Source of the DNA: Halohasta salina
GTDB lineage: Archaea > Halobacteriota > Halobacteria > Halobacteriales > Haloferacaceae
Direction of reading: 5' to 3'
Assembly: GCF_024178165.1 (NCBI RefSeq)
Contig: NZ_JAMZIE010000003.1
Span: forward strand, 433,672-497,671
Length of the DNA stretch: 64,000 nucleotides
Below, one piece after another: positions 1 through 9,222 of the stretch (positions within the stretch are counted from its first letter, which is position 1; each line of letters begins with the position of its first letter). Below the pieces are notes generated by a model. The model was not told where the DNA came from. It saw nothing but the letters and a program-made list of their open reading frames with translations, and made no database searches. The position numbers and the translations under genes were made by a program.

Positions 1-653
1 CGGGTGATTCCCGGGAGGACGGGTCCGTCGAGGCTCGGTGTCCGCAAGGCGTTGTCCCGGACGAAAAACAGGTTGCTCGTCGCGCCCTCGGTGACGTGGC
101 CGTCGGCGTCGACCATCATGGCCTCGTCGGCCCCCGTGACGCGGAGTTCGAGTCGGGCGAGGATGCCGTTGAGGTAGTTGTGGGTCTTCGCGCGGGCGGG
201 GATCGACGCGTCGGGAACGCGCTTGGTTTTGACCGTCTGGAGCGTCGCCGGCCCATCCCAGACCGGCTGGCTCCCCTGCCCACCCCGTGGTAGTTCGCTA
301 ACGATGACGACGACCGTGGGGTCGACCTCGGTATCGGGCGTCAGTTTGCCGGGCTGGACACCACGGGTGATCGACAGCCGGACGTAGGCCTCCCGAAGCT
401 CGTTGGCCGCGAGCGTCTCGTCGACGCGCTGCCGAAGGCCACCCGCCGAGAGACCATGATTCAGCCCGAGTACGTCGCAGGTCTCAGCGAGCCGGTCCAT
501 GTGGGCATCCCACTCGAAAACCTCGCCACCGTAGGCCCGCATCGTCTCGAAGGCCGCGTCGCCGTACAGAAAGCCGCGATCACGGACGTTGACCGTCGCC
601 TCGTCGGCCGCTACGAGGTCGCCGTCGACATGATATAACAGCTCCTCAGTCAT
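1..653 (-). CDS. pabC: Aminotransferase class IV, PabC-type (partial, runs off left edge)
   Basis: The sequence shows an open frame from an ATG at 653 leftwards to the window edge (217 codons, C-terminus missing). The N-terminus reads [14 protein letters not shown], and the fold-type IV PLP signature AKTHNYLN is present with its lysine near residue 156 (codon 186-188), followed by TEGATSNLFFV, the usual phosphate-binding segment. Fold-type IV enzymes include 4-amino-4-deoxychorismate lyase (PabC), branched-chain and D-amino acid aminotransferases. It overlaps the end of pabA by 8 bases and is third in a pabB-pabA-pabC order, so I infer ADC lyase making p-aminobenzoate for folate-type cofactors. 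A branched-chain aminotransferase-like role cannot be excluded from sequence alone. Confidence 0.85.
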   Translation of the reverse strand, partial: MTEELLYHVDGDLVAADEATVNVRDRGFLYGDAAFETMRAYGGEVFEWDAHMDRLAETCDVLGLNHGLSAGGLRQRVDETLAANELREAYVRLSITRGVQPGKLTPDTEVDPTVVVIVSELPRGGQGSQPVWDGPATLQTVKTKRVPDASIPARAKTHNYLNGILARLELRVTGADEAMMVDADGHVTEGATSNLFFVRDNALRTPSLDGPVLPGIT

Positions 654-1293
654 CGTCGACCGCCTCACACAACTGGACGAAGTTTTCGACCATCCGCTTG
701 CCGTCGTCGGTCAGGATGCTTTCGGGGTGGAACTGGACGCCGAACTGCGGTTTCCTGCGGTGGCGAACCCCCATCACGACCGCGCGGTCGTCGGTCGTGT
801 GGGCGGTCTCGACCAGTTCGTCGGGAAGATCGGCGCGGTCGACACACAGCGAGTGGTACCGACCGACCCGAAGGCGCTCCGGGAGGCCCTCGAAGAGTCC
901 CTCGCTGTCGTGGCTGATTTCCGAGGGTTTGCCGTGGACCACATCGGGTGCGTGACCCACGGGCGCACCGAGGGCCGCACACAGTGCCTGATGGCCGAGA
1001 CAGACCCCGAATATCGGCCGGTCCAGATCGAAGACGTCCATCGAAACACCGGCCGACTGCGGGGTGCCGGGCCCCGGCGAGAGGACGATCCCGTCGGGGT
1101 CGAGCGCGCGGATCGCCGCGAGGTCGACCGCGTCGTTACGCCGGACAGCGACCTCGCCGGCGAACTCGCCGACGTACTGGACGAGATTGTAGACGAACGA
1201 ATCGTAGTTGTCGACCACCAGCATTCGGGGGCCGCCGTCGGCGAGTCTGTCGACGATCCTCTCGATAGCCGACGCCGACTCGGTGGCGGTCAT
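646..1293 (-). CDS. pabA: Glutamine amidotransferase subunit of aminodeoxychorismate/anthranilate synthase
   Basis: A 215-residue class I glutamine amidotransferase. The catalytic triad elements are visible: the nucleophile cysteine in GVCLGHQ and the HPES motif near the C-terminus; LSPGPGTP forms the oxyanion region. It supplies ammonia from glutamine to the chorismate-binding partner. The start overlaps the pabB stop as ATGA (1290-1293), so translation is probably coupled. About 22 residues precede the conserved [12 protein letters not shown], so the true start could be a little downstream, but the coupled ATG favours the longer form. TrpG is the alternative name; the adjacent class IV aminotransferase favours PabA. 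Confidence 0.9.
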   Translation of the reverse strand: MTATESASAIERIVDRLADGGPRMLVVDNYDSFVYNLVQYVGEFAGEVAVRRNDAVDLAAIRALDPDGIVLSPGPGTPQSAGVSMDVFDLDRPIFGVCLGHQALCAALGAPVGHAPDVVHGKPSEISHDSEGLFEGLPERLRVGRYHSLCVDRADLPDELVETAHTTDDRAVVMGVRHRRKPQFGVQFHPESILTDDGKRMVENFVQLCEAVDDD

Positions 1294-2852
1294 TCGGCGG
1301 CCTCCTCGATCGTCAGCCGGCCGGCTTCGAGGGCTTCGTCGATGGCGGTGATCAGCGCCCGCCCCTTGGCCATCGTTTCGTCGAACTCGGCGTCGGGGTC
1401 CGAATCGTCGACGATTCCCGCGCCGACGCGGAGCCGATACCGGTCGTCGTGCCGCGTTAGCGTCCGAATAACGATATTGAGTGTCGCTCGGCCGTCGAAG
1501 CCGAACACGCCGATGCTGCCGGTGTAGGGGCCGCGCTGGGTCGGCTCCAGTTCGTCGATGATCTCCATCGTCCGCGGCTTGGGCGCGCCGGTGATCGTCC
1601 CGCCGGGGAAGACGGCGGCGATGGCGTCGGCCAGCGACCGGTCCGCTCGGAGCCGTCCCTCGACCACCGAGACGAGATGCATCACTTCCGAGTAGCGGTC
1701 GACCCGCCGGTACTCGCTTACCCCGACGCTACCGAACTCGCTTACCTTCCCGAGATCGTTCCGTTCGAGGTCGACCAACATCGCGTGTTCGGCCCGTTCC
1801 TTGTCGTCGCTGCGGAGTTCGGCCTCGAAGGCGTCGTCGGCCTCGGGGGTACGGCCACGAGGCCGCGTTCCGGCGATGGGCTCGGTCACCAGTCGATCCC
1901 CCTCGCGTTCGAGGAGGAGTTCGGGGCTGGCGCTGACGAGGTCGACGCCCGCCCAGCGATCGTCTCCGCGCCCGGAGAACTCCACCAGACCGGCGTACGG
2001 CGCGGGGTTGACCCGCCGGAGGGCGTCGTAGGCTTCGACCGGGTGGACGGCCGCCGGGGCGGTCAGACACTGCGAGAGGTTCGTCTGAAACGTGTCGCCG
2101 TCGCGGATGTACGCCTGTATTTGTCGGACTCGGTCGGCGAACGCCGCCCGCCCGCACTCGCTTTCGAACGTGGCTTCGGTCGCCTCGACCGGTGGTTCGC
2201 CCACCTCGGGATCGCCCTCGACGGCGGCCGTTGCGAGCGATCGCGCCCGGTCGACCGCCCGATCGTAGATCGCATCGAGGGCGGTCTCGTCGGCCAGCGC
2301 TTCCGCCGGCAGTTTCGGACAGCAGGTTACGTGGAGCGTCACCGGCTCGTCGTGCGGTTCTCGCCACGCGGCCACGCGGTCGAAGACGCCTACCTGGAGC
2401 CGGGGGAGCCCCCGGTCGTCTGCGGCCTCGCCGGGCAGCGTTTCGAGTTCGTGGGCGATGTCGTAGGCCAGCCAACCGAACGTGCCACATGGATAGGGGA
2501 CCGAACAGGGGCCGCGGTGCAGCCTCTCGTCGGCCAACAGGCCGTCGAGAGCCGCCAGCGACGGGGAGCTACGCCGGTAGTCTCCCGCTCGATCGGGTTC
2601 GCGGTCGGCGAGGACCGCCTCGGCCGAGACAGTGAGCCGGTCGACCGGCTCGGTGGCGAAATATCCCCAGCCGGACTGGCCGCCGGTGGTTTCGAGAAAG
2701 ACGCCGCCCGGGCCGTCGCGCGCACGCCGATAGCACATAAACGGGTCCCGAACCTCGGTGCGGAGCTCGACTGGGACGCGCCCACCCGGCGGCGCGTCGG
2801 CCGCCACCGACCGGAAGGTGGCCCGATCGGTGACGAGAGTCGGGGTTGGCAT
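1290..2852 (-). CDS. pabB: Chorismate-utilising synthase component I (aminodeoxychorismate synthase, PabB/TrpE family)
   Basis: A 520-residue chorismate-binding enzyme, first gene of the pabB-pabA-pabC operon. The C-terminal chorismate domain is complete ([19 protein letters not shown] around residues 325-333, [22 protein letters not shown]-type end). It would aminate chorismate using ammonia from the amidotransferase. The signature PIAGT has Ala where E. coli PabB has the Lys of PIKGT; Ala is typical of anthranilate synthase. On the other hand, the N-terminal tryptophan-binding LLES motif of feedback-regulated TrpE is replaced by FLETTGG, and the neighbour is a PabC-type gene. I favour PabB but the chemistry is not settled by sequence. 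Confidence 0.85.
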   Translation of the reverse strand: MPTPTLVTDRATFRSVAADAPPGGRVPVELRTEVRDPFMCYRRARDGPGGVFLETTGGQSGWGYFATEPVDRLTVSAEAVLADREPDRAGDYRRSSPSLAALDGLLADERLHRGPCSVPYPCGTFGWLAYDIAHELETLPGEAADDRGLPRLQVGVFDRVAAWREPHDEPVTLHVTCCPKLPAEALADETALDAIYDRAVDRARSLATAAVEGDPEVGEPPVEATEATFESECGRAAFADRVRQIQAYIRDGDTFQTNLSQCLTAPAAVHPVEAYDALRRVNPAPYAGLVEFSGRGDDRWAGVDLVSASPELLLEREGDRLVTEPIAGTRPRGRTPEADDAFEAELRSDDKERAEHAMLVDLERNDLGKVSEFGSVGVSEYRRVDRYSEVMHLVSVVEGRLRADRSLADAIAAVFPGGTITGAPKPRTMEIIDELEPTQRGPYTGSIGVFGFDGRATLNIVIRTLTRHDDRYRLRVGAGIVDDSDPDAEFDETMAKGRALITAIDEALEAGRLTIEEAAE

Positions 2853-2893
2853 ATTCGACCGGAGTCGCCGGCCGGGCCTAACAGTTTCGCGTC

Positions 2894-3583
2894 CTACTGG
2901 TCGTTGGCGCGCTCGATCCAGTCGGCGACACGCTTCGGTGAGACGTCGATCGTCTCGCCGACGGTTTCGGCGTCGGCCGCTGCGAGCGCGTCGACCGATT
3001 CGATCCCCGCCTCGCCAAGTCGGTCGGCGTAGGCCGGGCCGATCCCTTTGATCATCTCAACGGGCTCTCCCGTCGGTTCGTCGGCGTCCGATTCGTCGTC
3101 TTCGTCACCGTCCTCGCTGTCGGCGGCCGACTCCTCGGCGTCGGCACTACCGGTCGGCGGTCCGGCCGCCTCCCCCGGCTCGGCGGCCCCCTCGGCACCG
3201 GCTTCGGCGTCGGTCAGCGACTCCGTGGAGGCGGTCGCGTCGGTGCCGGCGGCAACCGACTCGTCGGCGTCGGTCGACGGTTCGGCCTCGTCGATGACCG
3301 CGCCGACATCGCGGTCCTCTCCGTCGTCTTCGTCGGTCGGTGGAGCGGTTGCTTCGCTCGGTTCGGCTGCCTGCTCGGGGTCCTCCGAAGCGTCGGTCAT
3401 CGACCCGGTGGAGGCGGTCGCGTCGGTGCCGGCAGCGACCGGCTCCTCGTCAGCCGCCGGCTCGGAGGCGGCTTCCGTGTCGGCCTCGCGTTCGACCGTG
3501 ACGGACGTCTCCGACCGCCGGTCTCCCTCATCGCGGCCACCCCCGATCCCGAGAATCGACTTCAATTTGTTTAGCAGGGCCAT
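2894..3583 (-). CDS. Helix-hairpin-helix protein with acidic repeat linker
   Basis: A 229-residue protein of unknown function. A short N-terminus ([16 protein letters not shown]) is followed by a long, very acidic, low-complexity linker holding two 38-residue repeats (residues 48-85 and 109-146, both with [11 protein letters not shown]). The C-terminus (about 175-229) is a helix-hairpin-helix unit ([19 protein letters not shown], then [10 protein letters not shown]), a fold commonly used for nonspecific DNA binding. A TATA-like box (3607-3614) sits 27 bases upstream of the ATG, supporting the start. I infer a DNA-associated protein tethering something through its N-terminus; partner unknown. 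Confidence 0.8.
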   Translation of the reverse strand: MALLNKLKSILGIGGGRDEGDRRSETSVTVEREADTEAASEPAADEEPVAAGTDATASTGSMTDASEDPEQAAEPSEATAPPTDEDDGEDRDVGAVIDEAEPSTDADESVAAGTDATASTESLTDAEAGAEGAAEPGEAAGPPTGSADAEESAADSEDGDEDDESDADEPTGEPVEMIKGIGPAYADRLGEAGIESVDALAAADAETVGETIDVSPKRVADWIERANDQ

Positions 3584-3606
3584 TAGGTGTAGCTACATGA
3601 CGACTG

Positions 3607-3614
3607 TATTTAAA
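3607..3614 (-). promoter_or_regulatory. TATA-like box for the helix-hairpin-helix gene
   Basis: On the minus strand this reads TTTAAATA, centred about 27 bases upstream of the ATG at 3583, the spacing expected for a leaderless haloarchaeal transcript. Confidence 0.7.
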
Positions 3615-3657
3615 CGTTACAAGCGACCTATCGGCTCCCGTCGACGGTAGTCACAGC

Positions 3658-4470
3658 CTACTCGGCGTTGAGAGCCGCCCGGAGCGCGTCGTTCATGGCG
3701 TCGACCGGCGCATTCCGGCCGGTCCACTGCTCGAATGCCTCGACGCCCTGATACAGCAGCATCCACGCGCCGTCGATCGTCCGTGCGCCGACCTCGCTGG
3801 CCGCTCTGAGCAGTCGGGTCTCGATCGGACTGTAGACCGCATCGAGCACCGTGAGATCCTCGTGGAGCAGCTCGGCGGGCACCGGCGTCTCGTCGGACTC
3901 CATGCCGACGCTCGTCGTGTTGACGAGCACCGACGCGTCGCCGATCTGGGAGTCGAGGGTTTCGAGGCTCCCGCCGGAGGCACTCGACAGCTCCGAGGCG
4001 AGCCCGATCGCCCGGTCGACGGTGCGGTTGGCGATGTGGATCTCCGCACCGGCGTCGGTCAACGCGAACGCGGCGGCGCGTCCTGCTCCGCCGGCCCCGA
4101 CGACGACTGCCGACCGGCCCTCGAGGTCGACGTCGTGGTGGTCGAACGCCCGTTTGACCCCGGCGGCATCGGTGTTGTAGCCGCGTGGTGGGCCGTCCTC
4201 GCGGAAGTCGACGGTGTTGACCGCCCCGATTTCGGCGGCGAGCTCGTCGGCGTCGACGATCGCCGCGACGTCCTCTTTGAACGGGATCGTGACGTTGAGC
4301 CCCTCGATCCCCAGCGTCTCGGCCCCGACGAACGCCTGCCGGATCTCGTTGACCGCCGGCTCGAAGGCGACATACGAGGCATCCATCCCGAGTTCGTCGT
4401 AGGCCGCCTCGTGCATCGGCGGCGACACCGAGTGGCCGACCGGGTTGCCGACCAGTCCGTACACATCCAT
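3658..4470 (-). CDS. aroE: Shikimate dehydrogenase (NADP+)
   Basis: A 270-residue AroE that would reduce 3-dehydroshikimate to shikimate with NADPH. The shikimate-binding segment [10 protein letters not shown] lies at the N-terminus, and [10 protein letters not shown] carries the catalytic lysine; the Rossmann glycine motif [13 protein letters not shown] and NRT (NADP phosphate recognition) follow; [12 protein letters not shown] closes the protein. Length is normal for the family. It lies close to the pab genes, so chorismate production and use are near each other. The ATG at 4470 has a TATA-like box 27 bases upstream. Confidence 0.95.
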   Translation of the reverse strand: MDVYGLVGNPVGHSVSPPMHEAAYDELGMDASYVAFEPAVNEIRQAFVGAETLGIEGLNVTIPFKEDVAAIVDADELAAEIGAVNTVDFREDGPPRGYNTDAAGVKRAFDHHDVDLEGRSAVVVGAGGAGRAAAFALTDAGAEIHIANRTVDRAIGLASELSSASGGSLETLDSQIGDASVLVNTTSVGMESDETPVPAELLHEDLTVLDAVYSPIETRLLRAASEVGARTIDGAWMLLYQGVEAFEQWTGRNAPVDAMNDALRAALNAE

Positions 4471-4493
4471 ACGTGGTTGTTATACGGCCCATT

Positions 4494-4501
4494 CTTAAAT
4501 A
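4494..4501 (-). promoter_or_regulatory. TATA-like box for aroE
   Basis: The minus strand reads TATTTAAG centred 27 bases before the aroE ATG. The gene on the other side (dtdA) is divergent, so this short region serves two promoters. Confidence 0.7.
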
Positions 4502-4563
4502 CTCCCAGTCGAATCGCGCCGCCAAACGGTGGCGTTTTGCGGGTCGGCCACCGAGAGCCGGTC

Positions 4564-5943
4564 GTGATTGGGATCGTCGTCAGCCGGGCCGACCACGCCT
4601 CGACACAGATTGGCGAGCAGCTGCTGGGCCGCGCGGGGTGGACGACTCACACCGACGCCGATCGGGTCGACGCCGACGGCGGCGGCGAGTTCCACCGCCA
4701 CGAGGGGTTCGAACTCCGCTCCTTCGAGGCGATGCACGTCGACCTCGATGCCCCCGAAGCCGCCTTCAGCGATCCCGACGCGCTCGATTTTCTCGTGTTC
4801 GTCTCCAAACACGCCGGCGAGACGGGACGACTGTTGACGGCGCATTTCACCGGCAACTTCGGCCCCGCGGAGTACGGCGGCGAGCCGGGGGCGTTCGCCC
4901 GCGCCGCCCCGGGCGTCCAGAAGGCCGTCGTCGACGCCCTCGACCGCCACGCTCCCGATGCTTACGACGTCGGCATCGAGTGTACCCACCACGGGCCGAC
5001 CGCGCCGACGATCCCCTCGCTGTTCGTCGAACTCGGCAGCGACGAGACGGCGTGGAACGACCCCGAGGGAGCACGGGCAGTCGCCGACGCCGTCCTCGAA
5101 CTCGGCGACGCGACCGCCGACCATCAACCCGTGGAGGGCCCGCCCCGCCACGTGGTCGGCTTCGGCGGCGGCCACTACACCCCGCGCTGTACCCGGATCG
5201 TTCGCGACACCGCGTGGGCAGTCGGCCACATCGGTTCGGAGTGGCAACTGGAGGCGATGGGCGATCCCGCAGCCAACCGCGCGGTCGTCGACGCCGCCTT
5301 CGCGGCCAGTCGGGCCGAACTGGCGGTGGTCGGCGGCGACCGACCCGACCTCGAAGCGACCATCGAGGATCTCGGCTACCGGGTCGTCTCCGAGACGTGG
5401 CTTCGGACCGTCGGTAGTCGACCCCTACCGACCGTGTCGGCCATCGAATCGGCGCTGTCGACGGTCGACGAGGGACTCCGCTTCGGCGAGGTGACTCTCG
5501 GCGACGCCGACTGGCTCGCGGTCGAACTCCCCGACGAACTGATCGGGGCCGCAAACGGCGTCGACGCCGACGCCGTCTGGGAGACTATCGCCGAACACAC
5601 GGTCGCGTTCGAGACTGTCGAGGGTGGGACACTGCCATCGGGGCGGGCGGCGGTGGCGACGGCCGCGGATGTCGGCCGGCTGGTCGACCGGCTGGCGGGG
5701 TTGCTCGACTCGAAATACGAGACTATAGAGCGGGTCGACGGCGAGGTCGTCGCCCGACAGACGAGCTTCGACCCCTCGAAAGCGGCGACCCTCGGGGTGC
5801 CGGAGGGGCCGAAGTTCGGGAAACTCGCTGCGGGCGAGGCGGTGACAGTCAACGGGAAGACAGTCGAACCCCACGTCGTCGAGAGCCAGCAGGTCGACCG
5901 GTTTCCGGTTCCGCGCCCGGTATCTCACGAACCCGACACGTAA
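4564..5943 (+). CDS. dtdA: D-aminoacyl-tRNA deacylase (archaeal DtdA type)
   Basis: A 459-residue homologue of archaeal DtdA, which hydrolyses D-amino acids mischarged on tRNA. Diagnostic segments are the N-terminal [33 protein letters not shown] and [10 protein letters not shown], whose histidines are conserved in the family. The open frame continues upstream to 3862 against aroE, but homology begins at the GTG at 4564 (V-I-G-I-V-V), so I place the start there. A weak TATA-like GTTTTGCGG about 30 bases upstream fits. The C-terminal part (about 290-459) is typical of haloarchaeal members. It is divergent from aroE. Confidence 0.9.
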   Translation: MIGIVVSRADHASTQIGEQLLGRAGWTTHTDADRVDADGGGEFHRHEGFELRSFEAMHVDLDAPEAAFSDPDALDFLVFVSKHAGETGRLLTAHFTGNFGPAEYGGEPGAFARAAPGVQKAVVDALDRHAPDAYDVGIECTHHGPTAPTIPSLFVELGSDETAWNDPEGARAVADAVLELGDATADHQPVEGPPRHVVGFGGGHYTPRCTRIVRDTAWAVGHIGSEWQLEAMGDPAANRAVVDAAFAASRAELAVVGGDRPDLEATIEDLGYRVVSETWLRTVGSRPLPTVSAIESALSTVDEGLRFGEVTLGDADWLAVELPDELIGAANGVDADAVWETIAEHTVAFETVEGGTLPSGRAAVATAADVGRLVDRLAGLLDSKYETIERVDGEVVARQTSFDPSKAATLGVPEGPKFGKLAAGEAVTVNGKTVEPHVVESQQVDRFPVPRPVSHEPDT

Positions 5944-5944
5944 G

Positions 5945-5962
5945 GTCAGACGATTGTCTGAC
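5945..5962. repeat. Perfect inverted repeat upstream of the ftsZ1 promoter
   Basis: Arms GTCAGAC and GTCTGAC (7 bases each) flank a GATT spacer. It lies one base after the dtdA stop codon and ends 11 bases before the ftsZ1 TATA box. It could be a binding site for a dimeric regulator of the ftsZ1 operon, or a dtdA 3' hairpin; there is no T-run after it, which argues slightly for the former. Confidence 0.55.
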
Positions 5963-5973
5963 AAATGGGGAAA

Positions 5974-5981
5974 GATAAATA
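5974..5981 (+). promoter_or_regulatory. TATA-like box for ftsZ1
   Basis: GATAAATA centred about 33 bases before the ATG at 6011 and preceded by a purine-rich BRE-like stretch (GGGAAA). The spacing predicts a leader of only a few bases. Confidence 0.65.
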
Positions 5982-6010
5982 CGCTCGGTCCGCAAGGCAC
6001 GGTTATACTA

Positions 6011-7174
6011 ATGGACTCTATCGTTGAGGACGCGATCGACGAGGCCGAGGAGCCCGAAGAGGCCTCCGAGGACGTCACCGGCGGAAGCCCCTCCAGCGGC
6101 GCGCCACAGTCGGGGATGATGACCGACGACGAACTGCGTGATGTGTTACAGGACCTCCAGACGGACATCACGGTCGTCGGCTGTGGCGGCGGTGGCGGCA
6201 ACACCGTCAACCGGATGCACGAGGAGGGGATCCACGGCGCGAAACTGGTCGCCGCCAACACCGATGTCCAGCACCTCGTGAACATCGAGGCCGACACCAA
6301 GATCCTGATGGGCAAGCAGAAAACCCAGGGACGTGGCGCCGGATCGCTTCCGCAAGTGGGTGAAGAAGCTGCCCTCGAAAGCCAAGAGGAGATCTACGAC
6401 GCCATCGAGGGCTCGGATATGGTCTTCGTGACGGCGGGTCTCGGCGGTGGCACCGGTACCGGCTCGGCGCCCGTGGTCGCCAAGGCCGCCCGTGATTCGG
6501 GCGCGCTTACGATCTCGATCGTCACGACGCCCTTCACCGCCGAGGGCGAGGTCCGCCGGACCAACGCCGAGGCCGGCCTCGAACGCCTGCGCGACGTGAG
6601 TGATACGGTCATCGTCGTCCCCAACGACCGGCTGCTGGATGCCGTCGGGAAGATGCCGGTCCGCCAAGCGTTTCAGGTCAGCGACGAGGTGCTGATGCGG
6701 TCGGTCAAGGGAATTACCGAGCTCATAACAAAGCCCGGCCTCGTCAACCTCGACTTCGCCGACGTGCGGACCGTCATGGAGAAGGGTGGTGTCGCCATGA
6801 TCGGTCTCGGCGAGTCCGATTCGGAATCGAAGGCCCAAGACTCGGTCAAAAGCGCGCTCCGGTCGCCCCTGCTCGACGTCGACATCTCGGGGGCGAACTC
6901 GGCGCTGGTCAACGTCACCGGTGGCAACGACATGTCCATCGAGGAGGCCGAGGGTGTCGTCGAGGAGATCTACGACCGGATCGACCCCGACGCCCGGATC
7001 ATCTGGGGGACCTCGATCGACGAGGAACTCGAAGGCAGCATGCGGACGATGATCGTCGTCACCGGCGTCGACTCCCCGCAGATCTACGGCAGCAGCGAGA
7101 CGACCGCCGCTCCCGAGGGGGCCGCCAGCCCCGAGGCCGTCTCCGAGGGCGACGACATCGACTACGTCGAGTAG
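6011..7174 (+). CDS. ftsZ1: Cell division GTPase FtsZ (FtsZ1 type)
   Basis: A 387-residue tubulin-superfamily GTPase that polymerises at midcell. Nucleotide-binding elements are complete: [12 protein letters not shown], the tubulin signature [10 protein letters not shown] near residues 144-153, and the T7-loop NLDFADV near residue 246 that completes the GTPase site of the adjacent subunit. A short acidic N-terminal tail and an acidic C-terminal tail ([10 protein letters not shown]) flank the core. I chose the ATG at 6011 over an upstream in-frame ATG at 5954 because the TATA box lies between them. The neighbours secE and spt5 downstream are the conserved context of haloarchaeal FtsZ1, as I recall it. 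Confidence 0.95.
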   Translation: MDSIVEDAIDEAEEPEEASEDVTGGSPSSGAPQSGMMTDDELRDVLQDLQTDITVVGCGGGGGNTVNRMHEEGIHGAKLVAANTDVQHLVNIEADTKILMGKQKTQGRGAGSLPQVGEEAALESQEEIYDAIEGSDMVFVTAGLGGGTGTGSAPVVAKAARDSGALTISIVTTPFTAEGEVRRTNAEAGLERLRDVSDTVIVVPNDRLLDAVGKMPVRQAFQVSDEVLMRSVKGITELITKPGLVNLDFADVRTVMEKGGVAMIGLGESDSESKAQDSVKSALRSPLLDVDISGANSALVNVTGGNDMSIEEAEGVVEEIYDRIDPDARIIWGTSIDEELEGSMRTMIVVTGVDSPQIYGSSETTAAPEGAASPEAVSEGDDIDYVE

Positions 7175-7223
7175 CGTTCCGGACCAATAGATAGAAAAAG
7201 CCCGCCGCCGAAGCGTCGGCAAC

Positions 7224-7397
7224 ATGAACGTCCCGTTCGATCTCAACAGTTACATTCGCGTGCTGAAGTTGGCGAGTACGCCCTCGTGGAACGAGTTCTC
7301 ACAGGTCTCGAAGATCGCCGGTGCCGGGATCATCCTGATCGGATTCATCGGCTTCGTCATCTTCGCGATCATGAGCTTCCTCCCCGGTGGTGTCTGA
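7224..7397 (+). CDS. secE: Preprotein translocase subunit SecE (Sec61 gamma)
   Basis: A 57-residue protein with a cytosolic amphipathic N-terminus ([22 protein letters not shown]) and one C-terminal transmembrane helix ([20 protein letters not shown]), exactly the single-helix archaeal SecE/Sec61 gamma plan. It clamps SecY in the membrane translocon. Its stop shares one base with the start of spt5 (TGATG), so the two are co-translated; pairing of secE with the nusG/spt5 gene is conserved in bacteria and archaea. Confidence 0.93.
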   Translation: MNVPFDLNSYIRVLKLASTPSWNEFSQVSKIAGAGIILIGFIGFVIFAIMSFLPGGV

Positions 7398-7834
7398 TGG
7401 GTATCTACGCCGTCAAAACCACCGCACGGCAGGAGCAGACCGTCGCTGACATGATCGCCAGCAAGGAGGCCGACGAGATCCACGCCGTCCTCTCGCCGGA
7501 CTCGCTGACGAGCTACGTGATGGTCGAGGCCGACGGCACCGCCGCCCTCGAACGCCTCTTCGACGAGATCCCACATGCCCGCTCGATCGTCCCCGGCGAA
7601 TCCGGGATCGCGGAGGTCGAACACTTCCTCTCGCCGACCCCCGACGTCGAGGGGATCGCCGAGGGCGACATCGTCGAACTCATCGCCGGTCCCTTCCAGG
7701 GCGAGAAGGCCCGCGTCCAGCGGATCGACGAGGGCAAAGACCAGGTGACCGTCGAACTCTACGAGGCCACCGTCCCGATCCCGGTCACCGTCCGCGGCGA
7801 CCAGATCCGCGTACTGGACAGCGAGGAACGGTAG
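7397..7834 (+). CDS. spt5: Transcription elongation factor Spt5 (NusG family)
   Basis: A 145-residue Spt5. An NGN domain (about 1-85, starting [18 protein letters not shown]) binds the RNA polymerase clamp, and a KOW domain follows (about 88-145; [20 protein letters not shown]). In archaea it pairs with Spt4 to raise processivity. The ATG at 7397 overlaps the secE stop; the open frame extends further upstream only through secE. The operon probably ends here, since a hairpin follows at 7852. Confidence 0.95.
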   Translation: MGIYAVKTTARQEQTVADMIASKEADEIHAVLSPDSLTSYVMVEADGTAALERLFDEIPHARSIVPGESGIAEVEHFLSPTPDVEGIAEGDIVELIAGPFQGEKARVQRIDEGKDQVTVELYEATVPIPVTVRGDQIRVLDSEER

Positions 7835-7851
7835 TTCCTCAGACCATGCGA

Positions 7852-7868
7852 ACGGGCCTTTGGCCCGT
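7852..7868 (+). terminator. Hairpin after spt5
   Basis: ACGGGCC and GGCCCGT form a perfect 7-base-pair stem with a TTT loop, 18 bases after the spt5 stop. Archaeal termination usually uses oligo-T, absent here, so this may be an RNA 3'-end stabiliser instead of a terminator. Confidence 0.45.
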
Positions 7869-7976
7869 GAGCAGACCCCGAAAGCGGTAACGAACAGGAA
7901 GCCAGAACTGCGGCTGGCGGCGATTTTACCTCTCGTTTCGTAAACCAGCGCCGTCAGAAACGAGTCCCGAGATCAG

Positions 7977-8285
7977 TCAGTCGACCTGTCTCGGCGTGCC
8001 GTCGAGTTCGTCGACCACGGCGTTGAGATCGGCCGTCGACTCGACGTCGGCTTGGATCTCCTCGCGGCGGCGGACGGCCGCCGAGTCGGCATCGTAGGCC
8101 CGGACGTACTCCGCGCGGGTGTGTTCGTCGAAGACGTGGCGGATCGCGAAGTAGCCGTCCGGGATGAGCGTGCCACAGACCTGACACTCGTGTTTCTCGT
8201 GTTCGGTCGTCTGGTGGATGATCAGCGACTCGACGTCCTCGAATCCCCGATCGCAGTCATCGATTCCACAGCGCCAGCCGGGCAT
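7977..8285 (-). CDS. Small double zinc-finger protein
   Basis: A 102-residue protein with two finger-like units near the N-terminus: C6-C11-H24-H29 and C34-C37-H50-H55, the first C2H2-like. The remaining half is charged and probably helical. Small C2H2-like proteins of this type are frequent in haloarchaea; I recognise the type but know no proven role, and DNA, RNA or protein binding are all possible. A TATA-like box (8309-8316) lies 27 bases before the ATG, so the start is well supported. It is a single-gene unit. Confidence 0.85.
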   Translation of the reverse strand: MPGWRCGIDDCDRGFEDVESLIIHQTTEHEKHECQVCGTLIPDGYFAIRHVFDEHTRAEYVRAYDADSAAVRRREEIQADVESTADLNAVVDELDGTPRQVD

Positions 8286-8308
8286 ACAAGAGGCCTCGTC
8301 CCCGGTGG

Positions 8309-8316
8309 GTATAACG
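8309..8316 (-). promoter_or_regulatory. TATA-like box for the zinc-finger gene
   Basis: Minus-strand CGTTATAC centred 27 bases upstream of the start at 8285. Confidence 0.65.
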
Positions 8317-8392
8317 GTTTTCGTGCGTCAGACACGCGGTTGCCGGCGGCCGCTCCGACCGCGACCGGAGGCGAAACGGCATTCTCTAATGG

Positions 8393-9178
8393 ATGGGCTC
8401 GCAACCGGTGGTCGTGACCGAGTCGCCTACGACACGCGTCGACATGCACGTCAAAATCCTTACCGACGAGGTGGTCGCGCGTGCCAAACGTCGCGGCGTC
8501 GACGTGCTCGTCTACGCACCCCACTTCACGCGTCTGCCGGAGATCCGACAGCAGGCCGACCACTACAGCGACGACGAACTGCTCGTGGTTCCCGCCCGGG
8601 AAATCTTCACCGGCGACTGGAACAACCGGCGGCACCTGCTGGCGATCGGCCTCACCGAACCCGTGGCGGATTTCATCACCTTCGAGGCCGCGATGGCCGA
8701 ATGCGACCGACAGGACGCAGCCGTAGTTGTTCCTCACCCCTCGTTTATGAACGTCAGTCTGACGTGGCCCGAAATCCGGGCCCACGCCGCCCGGATCGAC
8801 GCCATCGAGACCTACAACGCGAAGCTCCGGGCCTACCAGAACCGCCGCGGCCAGCGGATCGCCGCCGACCTCGATCTACCGACGTTCGGCTCCTCGTATG
8901 CCCACCTCGCCGGGACGGTCGGCGAGGCCTGGACGCTGTTCGAGACCGCCGTCGACAGCGAAGCCGCACTGGTCGAGGCGCTCACGTCCGCGGCAGCCCG
9001 GCGCGTCCAACACCGCTCGGGCGTCGGCCACCGGCTCCGTAGCGCCGCCGAGTTCGCCCACCTCGCCTACGAAAACAGCTGGGAGAAAGTCGACCGCCTC
9101 CTGCTGTCGGGCGACGAGCCGACCCACCCGAGGAACCTCGTCTACGAGGGCCGGTTCGACGACGTCAGCGTCTACTGA
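8393..9178 (+). CDS. PHP-domain metal-dependent hydrolase
   Basis: A 261-residue PHP-fold protein. Candidate metal ligands are in order: D-x-H of RVDMHVKIL, the histidine of VYAPHF, the E of PAREIFTG, H of VVPHPSF, and the ETYNAK and FGSSYAH segments near the end. PHP proteins are phosphoesterases acting on nucleic acids or small phosphates. Canonical PHP proteins often start with HxH; here the first pair is DMH, an accepted variant. The start is uncertain by up to about 15 codons because conservation begins at RVDMHV. No operon partner is evident. Confidence 0.85.
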   Translation: MGSQPVVVTESPTTRVDMHVKILTDEVVARAKRRGVDVLVYAPHFTRLPEIRQQADHYSDDELLVVPAREIFTGDWNNRRHLLAIGLTEPVADFITFEAAMAECDRQDAAVVVPHPSFMNVSLTWPEIRAHAARIDAIETYNAKLRAYQNRRGQRIAADLDLPTFGSSYAHLAGTVGEAWTLFETAVDSEAALVEALTSAAARRVQHRSGVGHRLRSAAEFAHLAYENSWEKVDRLLLSGDEPTHPRNLVYEGRFDDVSVY

Positions 9179-9222
9179 TCGAACCTCTCCCCGTGGTAGC
9201 AACTAGTTACTGACCGGTAGCC

